64,000 nt of DNA, taken from NCBI RefSeq assembly GCF_900188345.1, contig NZ_FZOD01000004.1, positions 262,784-326,783 on the forward strand. Reading direction: 5' to 3'. The position numbers were made by a program, and so were the translations under genes. Of this stretch, positions 38,071 through 45,753 are shown piece by piece. Source of the DNA: Streptosporangium subroseum. Its GTDB lineage: Bacteria; Actinomycetota; Actinomycetes; Streptosporangiales; Streptosporangiaceae. The notes under the pieces were generated by a model that saw only the letters and a program-made list of their open reading frames with translations, did no database searches and had not been told where the DNA came from. The stretch's first letter is position 1. Each line of letters starts with the position of its first letter.

Positions 38071-39180
38071 TTAAAGATCAGCCGGCACCGACATCTCGAC
38101 CTCGGTGCCCCCGCCGGGACCGGATACCACGGTGACCGTACCGCCCAGATCGGCGATGCGCCCCCGGATGGACTGGGCGACGCCGAGCCGGCCGTCCGCC
38201 GCGGCGGCCTCCAGGCGGCCGGGGGAAATGCCCGGCCCCTCGTCCCTGACGGTCACGGTGATCACGCCGCCGTCGCTCTCGGCGAAGATCCAGGCGGGGG
38301 CCTGCGTCCCGCAGTGGCGGGTGACGTTGTCCAGAGCGGCGCCGACGGCCGCGGCCATCTCCCCCGCGACGGCCGCGGGCAGGGTCAGCGGGGTCGCCGG
38401 AGCCGAGACGGTGACGGAGGCCGAGCCGTACTTCTGCAGCAGGGTGCGCAGGTCGGCGACGCCGGCGGCGGGCGGTTCGGGCCGGAGCCTGACCAGCTCG
38501 CGCAGCGCGGCCTCCTGCTCACCCGCCAGCCTGCCCAGCTCGGCCGCCTCGCCGCCCAGCTCCTGGCCACGCCGCTGGACCAGGGCGAGCACCTGGAGCA
38601 CCGAGTCGTGGAGGCCCCGGGCGAGCCGCTCCCGCTCGCGACCGGCGGCCTCCAGCTCGATCGCCTGCTGCACGCGCTCCTCCGCCTTCCTGGTCAGCCG
38701 GGCGGCGTGCCCGACCACCACCCCGGCGAGGAAGAACAGCACGGTGCCGTTGACCGGCAGCTTCTCGAAGTCCAGCCCGCCGGCCCCGCGCAGCCACAGG
38801 TCGGTCAGTGAGACGATCAGGGCCGCCGCGGCCCCCGCCCGCCGCCCGCCGTGCACGCCCCACGCCAGCACCGCACCGCCCATCCAGGTCGCGGTGATCG
38901 GCAGGCTGTCCTGCTGGTAGACGCCCTGCACCAGCGGGGTGCTGAGCAGGCAGCCCAGGGTCACGAGCATGTCGAGGGCGAGCAGCGGCCAGCCGCGAAA
39001 CTCCTCGATGGAGTAGGCGAAGATCGTCGCCACGGTCCACAGCGCCATGACGCCGATCACCAGCAAGCCGATCATCGGGCGCGCGTATCCTCCGGCGCCG
39101 ACGAGCAGAACCGCCGCGTACACAAGGGATGCGACGCGGAAGACCGCGATCGCCCGCCAGAACGACCCGTCGATCCCCAT
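38071..39180 (-). CDS. NarL-partner sensor histidine kinase, MacS-like
   Basis: A 369-residue membrane kinase with five to six hydrophobic segments in residues 8-160, no periplasmic domain, and a cytosolic DHp region with H191 (LARGLHDSVLQVLALVQ). The HATPase domain has VGAALDNVTRHCG and DEGPGISPGRLE. The pattern matches the DUF5931/MacS family of actinobacteria. The signal is probably sensed in or at the membrane. GTG 39183 directly precedes the chosen ATG 39180. Confidence 0.9.
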   Translation of the reverse strand: MGIDGSFWRAIAVFRVASLVYAAVLLVGAGGYARPMIGLLVIGVMALWTVATIFAYSIEEFRGWPLLALDMLVTLGCLLSTPLVQGVYQQDSLPITATWMGGAVLAWGVHGGRRAGAAAALIVSLTDLWLRGAGGLDFEKLPVNGTVLFFLAGVVVGHAARLTRKAEERVQQAIELEAAGRERERLARGLHDSVLQVLALVQRRGQELGGEAAELGRLAGEQEAALRELVRLRPEPPAAGVADLRTLLQKYGSASVTVSAPATPLTLPAAVAGEMAAAVGAALDNVTRHCGTQAPAWIFAESDGGVITVTVRDEGPGISPGRLEAAAADGRLGVAQSIRGRIADLGGTVTVVSGPGGGTEVEMSVPADL

Positions 39181-39401
39181 CACCCGCCGATCCTGCCCTC
39201 CGGCGCGCCGAGGCGGCCCTCACCGTCCGGCTCGACCGGCCGATGATGTACAGCTTGCGCCACGCGGACCACTCCGTCGAGACGCGAGCCGTACCGGAGA
39301 GGAGGTGCGGGCCGCCGGCCGCTCGCCGCGCCACCGAGGATGGGACCGGGCGCTCGCAAGGTGCCTGCCGGCATGACCTCGAGAGCGCCCCCTCACGCCT
39401 G

Positions 39402-40427
39402 TCAGCCGAAGAAGACCTCGGCCTCCTCGTAACGGCTGACCGGAACGGTCTTGAGCTCCTTCGTCGCCTCGTCGAGGCCGACCCGCACGATGTCGGTGCC
39501 CTGCAGCGCGACCATGACGCCGAAGTCGCCGTCGTGGACCGCGTCGATGGCCTGCAGGCCGAACCGGGTGGCCAGCACCCGGTCGAAGGCCGTGGGAGTG
39601 CCGCCGCGCTGGATGTGGCCGAGCACGGTGGTCCGGGCCTCCTTGCCGGTCCGCTTCTCGATCTCCTTGGCGAGCATCTCGCCGATCCCGCCCAGACGCA
39701 CGTGTCCGAAGGAGTCGAGCTCGCCCGCCTGCAGCGCCATCTGCCCCTCCATCGGGTGGGCGCCCTCGGCGACCACGATGATCGGGGCGTACCGGGTCTT
39801 GAAGCGGGACTCGACGTAGGCGCAGACCTTGTCGATGTCGAAGGGCTTCTCCGGGATGAGAATGACGTTGGCGCCGCCGGCCATGCCCGCGTGCAGGGCG
39901 ATCCAGCCCGCGTGGCGGCCCATGACCTCGCAGATCAGCGCGCGGTGGTGGGACTCGGCGGTGGTGTGCAGCCGGTCGATCGCCTCGGTGGCGATGTTGA
40001 CGGCCGTGTCGAACCCGAAGGTGTAGTCGGTCGCGTTGAGATCGTTGTCGATCGTCTTGGGCACGCCGACGACCTTCACGCCCTTGTCGAAGAGCTGCTT
40101 GGCGACCCCGAGGGTGTCTTCACCGCCGATCGCGATCAGCGCGTCGATCCCACCCTGCGCCAGGTTCTCCTTGATTTTCTCAACGCCACCGTCGATCTTG
40201 ATGGGGTTGGTCCGCGACGAGCCGAGGATCGTGCCGCCGCGCGGCAGGATGCCCCGCACGGCCTGGACGTCCAGCTGCATGGTGTCGCCCTCGAGCGGAC
40301 CTCGCCAGCCGTCACGAAATCCAACGAACTCATGTCCGTGAACGGTCACGCCTTTGCGCACAACGGCGCGGATAACGGCGTTCAGGCCGGGGCAGTCGCC
40401 GCCCCCGGTTAGCACTCCGATACGCAT
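39402..40427 (-). CDS. pfkA: 6-Phosphofructokinase, group III
   Basis: A 341-residue phosphofructokinase that makes fructose 1,6-bisphosphate. Conserved parts are RIGVLTGGGDCPGLNAVIR, SSRTNP, PKTIDNDL, MGRHAGWIA and GHIQRGGTP. At positions 101-105 it reads GGEDT, and residue 124 is Lys. Thus it has D104 and K124, where ATP-dependent E. coli PfkA has Gly at both. This pair is characteristic of pyrophosphate-dependent enzymes, so PPi may be the phosphate donor. ATG 40427 follows GGAGG. A DasR-type operator lies 113 bases upstream. Confidence 0.92.
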   Translation of the reverse strand: MRIGVLTGGGDCPGLNAVIRAVVRKGVTVHGHEFVGFRDGWRGPLEGDTMQLDVQAVRGILPRGGTILGSSRTNPIKIDGGVEKIKENLAQGGIDALIAIGGEDTLGVAKQLFDKGVKVVGVPKTIDNDLNATDYTFGFDTAVNIATEAIDRLHTTAESHHRALICEVMGRHAGWIALHAGMAGGANVILIPEKPFDIDKVCAYVESRFKTRYAPIIVVAEGAHPMEGQMALQAGELDSFGHVRLGGIGEMLAKEIEKRTGKEARTTVLGHIQRGGTPTAFDRVLATRFGLQAIDAVHDGDFGVMVALQGTDIVRVGLDEATKELKTVPVSRYEEAEVFFG

Positions 40428-40539
40428 GGCATCCTCCGGTAATGGTTCCGAGGCAAGACGGCAAGGGTAAGCGTGGTGATGCGTCCGGCGGGCGATTTCC
40501 GCCACCGACGCAACGCATTCTGCCTCCAGAGCGGGCCAA

Positions 40540-40551
40540 TGGTCTAGACCA
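40540..40551. promoter_or_regulatory. DasR-type operator (dre) upstream of pfkA
   Basis: TGGTCTAGACCA is a perfect palindrome identical to the core of the Streptomyces DasR-responsive element. DasR is a GntR/HutC repressor released by glucosamine 6-phosphate. The only gene it could serve directly on the minus strand is pfkA, starting at 40427. Confidence 0.65.
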
Positions 40552-40703
40552 AACCGAATGAGCCCTCACATGTCGGTTCCGGCAATGGATACCGGAGCGA
40601 CGTGGGCACCGCGCTCGTCGTGACCGTAAACCGATCCCGCTCCTGCACCCAACGGTCTCATGGGTCAGACGGTTCCAGATCACGGACCGGACCCGCTCCT
40701 GGT

Positions 40704-42227
40704 TCAACCATCCCACGGGCCGCCCAGTCCCAGGGGTTCGAGGTTGTCCTCGGCCGGGTGGAGACGCCCGGCGGGGCCGGTGGCGAAGGTCCGCAGGATG
40801 TTCGTGGTGGCCCTGCGGACGAAGGCCGCAGCGTGGCCGGTGACGCCGTGGCCGCAGCGGGCGCCGCGCAACGCGCACACCCAGCGCATGGTGCCCGAGC
40901 TGAACACCGCGGCGCCGCTGGGCACGGTGTAGTAGGCGCTGTGCGCGATCGTGGACCTGCCGCCGCAGTTGAGGGGGGAGATCGACAGGATCTCCATCGG
41001 ACGGGGTACGCCGGAGAAGACCTTGTCCGTCTCCACCCCGGCCATGCCGGGGAAGGCGGTGCCGCGCCTGACCCCGGTCCCCTTGAAGATCCAGTGGCCG
41101 GGGTCGTAGACCACGTAGGCGGCCTCGGCGGGAAAGCAGTCGTACATCGGGCCGGTCAGCGAGCTCTCCGGCTCGTCCTCGCGCCACAGGCGGGTGCCGG
41201 GGTCCTCGGCGTCGTCCTTGCCGCAGACGACCAGGCGGCCCGCGCCCAGCGGCGTCCTGGCGAAGCGGATCCGCCAGTAGACGGCGTTGGCGCCGAGGAA
41301 GGCGAGGTTGGTCCCCCGGTCGCGAGCGGCCTCGACGGTGCGCCGCATGTGCGCCGACCAGTACTCGTCGTGGCCCAGCGAGATCAGCCCCGTGGCGCCG
41401 TCGAGGATGTGCGGGTCGTCGTCGAGTTCCCGGTTCGTGAGGTAGGCGAGCGGAACGCCGCTGCGTTCGGCGACCTCGATGGCGTCGCGTTCCATGTCCA
41501 GGAAGAGCCGGGCTCCCGAGGTGTCGTAGGGACGGTCGAAGCTGACCGCCCGGGATCTGTCCTCGAAACCGCCGGGCCCCCGGTAAAGGCTGCGGCCGCC
41601 CCAGTCGTTGTAGGCCTGCCAGGTGGTGACCGCGTTGACGACGACCAGGCGGCCCCGGGTGGAGGCGGATCTGACGGTGACGGGGACGTAGCGCCCGGCT
41701 CCGGTGTCGGCGTCCAGCCGGAGGAGGTAGGAGCCCTCGGGCCAGCCGGAGGTGTCCACGGCCGGTCCGGGCTTCCAGTGGGCGGCGGTCACCGTGCGGG
41801 TGGCGGCGATCGTCTCGGGCGGGGCCTGCCGCCTGCCGGGCAGGGGCTCCGACTCCCACACCTTCCTGGCTCCGGCTCCGCCATACCAGCCCACCCGGAA
41901 GGCCCGCACGGTGTAGCGGGCGGCCGTGGTCGAGACGTAGAGCCGGAAGCTCTCCCCCGGCAGCACGCTCACCCGGTCGGCGAAGCCCTCGATCTCGTGC
42001 TCCGCGCCCGGCCTGCGCGTCCGCCAGCGCGGGTTGCCCTTCCTGGCGTTCTCCACCGAGGTGGGGGAGCCGGCCGGCGCGGCCCGAGCCGTGGACGGAA
42101 CCGCGGCCGGGGTGGCGGGCGGGCTGGGAAGCCCGCCCGCGCGAGGGAGGACCGCGCATCCGGCGACCAGCGAGGTCACCGCCAGGGCGGCCAGATACGC
42201 GGACATTCGACGCATGGACAGCAGCAT
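40704..42227 (-). CDS. Lipoprotein of the dimethylformamidase large-subunit-like family
   Basis: A 507-residue exported protein. A lipobox is present (LVAGCAV, Cys24), followed by a Pro/Ala-rich linker to about residue 65. The rest resembles the C-terminal domain of N,N-dimethylformamidase beta subunit: an IG-like region (VSVLPGESFRLYVST, FRVGWYGGAGAR) and a class I glutamine amidotransferase-like region (LDMERDAIEVAERSGVPLAYLTNRELDD, GLISLGHDEYWSAHMR, FLGANAVYWRIRF). The catalytic activity of these proteins is not known. The start may be 42227, 42215 or 42206. Confidence 0.8.
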   Translation of the reverse strand: MLLSMRRMSAYLAALAVTSLVAGCAVLPRAGGLPSPPATPAAVPSTARAAPAGSPTSVENARKGNPRWRTRRPGAEHEIEGFADRVSVLPGESFRLYVSTTAARYTVRAFRVGWYGGAGARKVWESEPLPGRRQAPPETIAATRTVTAAHWKPGPAVDTSGWPEGSYLLRLDADTGAGRYVPVTVRSASTRGRLVVVNAVTTWQAYNDWGGRSLYRGPGGFEDRSRAVSFDRPYDTSGARLFLDMERDAIEVAERSGVPLAYLTNRELDDDPHILDGATGLISLGHDEYWSAHMRRTVEAARDRGTNLAFLGANAVYWRIRFARTPLGAGRLVVCGKDDAEDPGTRLWREDEPESSLTGPMYDCFPAEAAYVVYDPGHWIFKGTGVRRGTAFPGMAGVETDKVFSGVPRPMEILSISPLNCGGRSTIAHSAYYTVPSGAAVFSSGTMRWVCALRGARCGHGVTGHAAAFVRRATTNILRTFATGPAGRLHPAEDNLEPLGLGGPWDG

Positions 42228-42332
42228 GTCCGGGTGAGAGGCCTGCCCCGCGCGGAGCCACGGGATTTTGGACGGATCTTGATATCGGAACGGCTTCCCG
42301 ACGGTGTCAGGGCCTTCGGCCGGATCCCGGCG

Positions 42333-43277
42333 TCAGGACAGCGGCAGCACGCACGAGGGCGAGCCGACCGCGAACACCTCCCCGCCGACCCGCGGGATCC
42401 CGTCCTTCATGAGCAGTACGGCGACGCCGTCCGAGCGCTGATTGGCCACGTACATCCGGCCGTCCGCGACGGCGAAGTGCCGCGGCCAGTCACCGCCGCA
42501 GGGAACCTCCGCGACCCTCTCCAGGCCGGGTCCCGAGAAGACCGAGATCGTGTCGGGGCCCCGGTTGGCGACATAGACGAACTCCCCCGACACCTCCAGG
42601 TGCGAGGGCTGGTTCTTCCCCTCGGCGCCGCTGGCCTCGACGGCACTGATCTCACGCCATCCGGCGTCGTACACGCGGACCGTGCCGTCCAGCTCCCCCG
42701 CCACGTACCAATGGTCCCCTCTCCTGGCCATGTGCCGGGGACCCATGCCGGCCGCGAGCCGTACCGGACCGTCGGGATGCGGCACCACCTGGTCCGTGAC
42801 CAGATAGCGGCGCACCTCGTCGGCGCCCAGGTCGCTCACGTACATCACGCCGTCGGGGCCGAAGACCGTCTGGTGGGCGTGGGTGGGCTCCCCGTGGGAG
42901 AAGGTCCACACGTCGGTGAGGAGCCCGGACTCGTCGATACCGTGCACGCTGACCGTGCCGTCGCCGTAGTTGGCCACGGCGAGCAGCGTGCCGGTCGGGT
43001 CGACGGCCACGTGGCAGGGGAACGACCCCCCGCTGGGCCGCTGGGCGAGCGGGCTCAGCGCGCCGTCGGCGGCCCGCGCGAAAACACCGACCGTGCCCTG
43101 CTCGCTCTCCCCCACGGCGTATATGACCGGGAGCAGGGGGTGCGCGGCGAGGAAGGACGGGCCCGAGGCCGCCGTCTCGCCGAGCCGTGTGAGGCTCCCC
43201 AACTCCACCAGGGTGATCCCTGTCCCGGACCCACCGGTATCCGGCGTGTATCCACCGATGTACGCGACCTCGGCCAT
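42333..43277 (-). CDS. Lactonase-family seven-bladed beta-propeller protein
   Basis: A 314-residue protein of the 6-phosphogluconolactonase (YbhE-like) propeller family. Repeats include HVAVDPTGTLLAVANYGDGTVSVHG, THAHQTVFGPDGVMYVSDLGADEV, GPRHMA, QPSHLEVSGEFVYVANRG and WPRHFAVADGRMYVANQ. No signal peptide is seen. In E. coli the homologue hydrolyses 6-phosphogluconolactone; here that role is uncertain because most actinobacteria use the unrelated DevB-type enzyme. ATG 43277 has a GGGAG site. Confidence 0.85.
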   Translation of the reverse strand: MAEVAYIGGYTPDTGGSGTGITLVELGSLTRLGETAASGPSFLAAHPLLPVIYAVGESEQGTVGVFARAADGALSPLAQRPSGGSFPCHVAVDPTGTLLAVANYGDGTVSVHGIDESGLLTDVWTFSHGEPTHAHQTVFGPDGVMYVSDLGADEVRRYLVTDQVVPHPDGPVRLAAGMGPRHMARRGDHWYVAGELDGTVRVYDAGWREISAVEASGAEGKNQPSHLEVSGEFVYVANRGPDTISVFSGPGLERVAEVPCGGDWPRHFAVADGRMYVANQRSDGVAVLLMKDGIPRVGGEVFAVGSPSCVLPLS

Positions 43278-43439
43278 CGTGCTCCCAACCGTCCTGGAGG
43301 CCGACATGCGTCGCCCTCAGCTCATCATCTGTTCTCAGCCAGTCTGCGAAGTTAGCGCAGCCGAACGACGGCCGGGCACCGGCTGCCCCCCTGAGACCCC
43401 CGGAAACGGAATGCGCGTCGGCTGGAACGATCGGAGAAT

Positions 43440-43464
43440 ATTTCGTTGACTCAGTCAACGAAAT
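43440..43464. promoter_or_regulatory. MarR operator overlapping a TTGACT -35
   Basis: An inverted repeat with 11-bp arms (ATTTCGTTGAC / GTCAACGAAAT) and a 3-nt centre lies 18 bp before the start of the MarR-GNAT gene. The arm contains TTGACT (43445-43450), a likely -35, so binding would block transcription. Confidence 0.75.
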
Positions 43465-43481
43465 CATTGATCCTGTCAAGC

Positions 43482-44381
43482 ATGGAAAACCAGGTGGCGG
43501 AGATCCGCGCTTTCAACCGCTTCTACACCGGTGTCATCGGGGTGCTTCACCAGAACGTCCTGGACGCCCCCTACTCGCTGACCGAGGTGAGGGTGCTGTT
43601 CGAGCTGGATCGGCGGGACCTGATGGAGGCCGGCGAGCTGCGGCGGCTGCTCGGGCTCGACGCCGGATACCTCAGCCGGATGCTCGGCCGGTTCGAGACG
43701 GACGGGCTGGTCGTGCGCGAGCGGTCCGTCTCCGACGCGCGGCGCCAGGTGATCGGGCTGACCGAGGCGGGCAGGGCCGTGTTCGCCACCCTCGACGAGC
43801 ACGCGGCCACGGAGGTGCGGGAGCTGCTGGACGGGGTGACCGAGGAGGACCGGCGCCGGCTGATCGCGAGCATGGGGACGATCCAGGAGATCCTCGGCGA
43901 GGGCCCGAAGGCGCGGCCGTACGTCATCCGTCCGCCGCGCCCGGGCGATCTTGGCTGGGTCGTCTACCGGCACGGCCTGCTCTACAACCAGGAGTACGGC
44001 TGGGGCCTGGAGTTCGAGGCGCTGGTGGCCCGGATCGTGGCCGACTACGTGGACGGCCACGATCCCTCGCGGGAGGCCGGGTGGATCGCCGAGGTGGACG
44101 GAGAGCGGGCCGGGTGCGTCTTCTGCGTGCGCAAGGACGACGAGACGGCCCAGCTCCGGCTGCTCCTGGTCGAGCCGTCCGCCCGGGGCATGGGGATCGG
44201 CGGGCGGCTCGTGGAGGAGTGCCTGCGCTTCGCCAGGATCGCCGGCTACCGGCGGATCACGCTGTGGACCAGGGACGTGCTGCTGGGCGCCAGGCGCATC
44301 TACCGGACGGCGGGCTTCGAACTGGTCGGGACGGAGGAAGGCGAGGGTTTCACCGAGGAGACCTGGACGCGCGACCTGTGA
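43482..44381 (+). CDS. MarR regulator fused to a GNAT acetyltransferase
   Basis: A 299-residue two-domain protein. Residues 1-150 are a MarR winged-helix domain (LTEVRVLFELDRR, GELRRLLGLDAGYLSRMLGRFETDGLV, DARRQVIGLTEAG). Residues 153-299 are a GNAT domain (LRLLLVEPSARGMGIGGRLVEECL, YRTAGFELVG). This fusion is known in actinobacteria and proteobacteria; the regulator may sense the acetyltransferase substrate or acetyl-CoA. The ATG at 43482 follows a perfect palindrome at 43440-43464 and is preferred to an upstream TTG (43446) that lies inside the operator. Confidence 0.88.
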   Translation: MENQVAEIRAFNRFYTGVIGVLHQNVLDAPYSLTEVRVLFELDRRDLMEAGELRRLLGLDAGYLSRMLGRFETDGLVVRERSVSDARRQVIGLTEAGRAVFATLDEHAATEVRELLDGVTEEDRRRLIASMGTIQEILGEGPKARPYVIRPPRPGDLGWVVYRHGLLYNQEYGWGLEFEALVARIVADYVDGHDPSREAGWIAEVDGERAGCVFCVRKDDETAQLRLLLVEPSARGMGIGGRLVEECLRFARIAGYRRITLWTRDVLLGARRIYRTAGFELVGTEEGEGFTEETWTRDL

Positions 44382-44414
44382 CCCCGCCCCTCGTGATCTC
44401 CGGCTCCGCGTCGC

Positions 44415-45548
44415 TCAGCGGCGGAACGGACCGGTGATCTCGTAGGTGACGCCGTCGGTGCCGGCCGCGTCACCGCGGGCCCCGCGCTGGGACGAGAAGT
44501 AGAGGCGGCTGCCGTCCGGGGAGAAGGCCGGGCCGGTGATCTCCGACTTGGCGTGCCCGGTGATCCGGAGGAACGGCGTGACGACCCGGTCGACGGTGAT
44601 GAGGTTGATCTCCATGTTTCCACCGTCCTCGGCGATGTAGAGGTCGCCGGAAGGGGTGCCGGTGATGTTGTCCACACCGTTCAGCGGGGAGTCGGCGTCG
44701 TAGACGATCTCCAGGCGCTCGTTCTCCGCGTCGTAGGCCCACACCCGGTTGTCGCCCTTGGTGGTGAAGAAGCAGATCCCCTCCGCGTAGTGGCAGCCCT
44801 CTCCCCCGGTGAAGTGCCTGGCGCCGTCGATCTGGTGGCGGGTCGCCTCCAGCAACGCGTTCGGGTTGGGCACCCGCCGCCAGGTCACCGCGCCGGTCTC
44901 GGACGGGGCGCAGAGCACCTCCAGGCGGCCCGCCGTCAGGTCGCCCCAGTGGGACGGCACGAACCGGTAGAAGCAACCGTCCGGCTCGTCCTCGGTGAGG
45001 TAGACGACCTCCCGGTCGGGGTCGCAGGCCGCGGCCTCGTGCTTGAACCTGCCCATGGCCAGGCGCGGCATCGCGGCGCGCGAACCGTAGGGGTCGCATT
45101 CGAAGACCCGGCCGCGGAGGATCTCCTCGCACGACAGCCAGGTGTTCCAGGGGGTGCGGCCTCCGGCGCAGTTGAGGTTGGTGCCGGAGAGGATCCGGTA
45201 ACCGCCGCGGACTGCCCCGCCGGGTCCGAACCTGATGGCCGACGCGCCGCCGAGCAGCGGGATCTCCGAGTTGGACACGTAGATCCAGCCGTCGCCGTCG
45301 GGGAAGCACGCACCGCCGTCCGGGGCCGGGTGCCACAGCACCCCGCCGACCCGGTGCCCGGTGCGCGCGACGATCCTGCCGGTGAACCTCGCCGGCAGCG
45401 CGACACCGTTGGCGTCGGGTGAGCCGAGCGGGCCGTAGGGGCTGCCCGCGCGTGGCGCGGTGGCGCGCGCGGCCCCCTGCCAGAGTGATCCGGCGAAGGC
45501 CGCCCCGGTGACCAGGGTCCCGGTGCGCACGAACGTACGGCGAAGCAT
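44415..45548 (-). CDS. PhoX/DUF839-family Tat-exported protein
   Basis: A 377-residue protein with a twin-arginine-type signal (MLRRTFVRTG followed by a hydrophobic stretch, cleavage near residue 31). The remainder is a beta-propeller of the PhoX family, with GTNLNCAGGRTPWNTWLSCEE, HEAAACDPDREVVYLTEDE, FTGGEGCHYAEGICFFTTKGDN and YIAEDGG...GPAFSPDGSRLYFSSQRG. PhoX proteins are calcium/iron phosphatases, but shorter members like this one are uncharacterised. ATG 45548 is preceded by GAGGAGG. Confidence 0.85.
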   Translation of the reverse strand: MLRRTFVRTGTLVTGAAFAGSLWQGAARATAPRAGSPYGPLGSPDANGVALPARFTGRIVARTGHRVGGVLWHPAPDGGACFPDGDGWIYVSNSEIPLLGGASAIRFGPGGAVRGGYRILSGTNLNCAGGRTPWNTWLSCEEILRGRVFECDPYGSRAAMPRLAMGRFKHEAAACDPDREVVYLTEDEPDGCFYRFVPSHWGDLTAGRLEVLCAPSETGAVTWRRVPNPNALLEATRHQIDGARHFTGGEGCHYAEGICFFTTKGDNRVWAYDAENERLEIVYDADSPLNGVDNITGTPSGDLYIAEDGGNMEINLITVDRVVTPFLRITGHAKSEITGPAFSPDGSRLYFSSQRGARGDAAGTDGVTYEITGPFRR

Positions 45549-45753
45549 GGCGCCTCCTCGTTGCCCTCACGGTACGCCGCCAGTCGATCCAACTCATGTG
45601 AACGCCGGGACGCCCCCGGTACAAATTTTGCGGAAACCGAGGAACAAACGTTCGTCAAAACAGGTCGCCCTATTGCCAAGATCGCCATTTTCCGGGCCGG
45701 GGGCGTTCAGAGTGAGATCCACACTTCACACCGTCGCCAGACCGGGGGAACCG

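Noticed and set aside
45642..45653. LexA-like GAAC-N4-GTTC upstream of the KAP gene
   Set aside because: Only the inner half-sites match; the outer T and C positions differ, and no promoter hexamers align with it. It is too weak to call beside the two boxes at 5574-5629.
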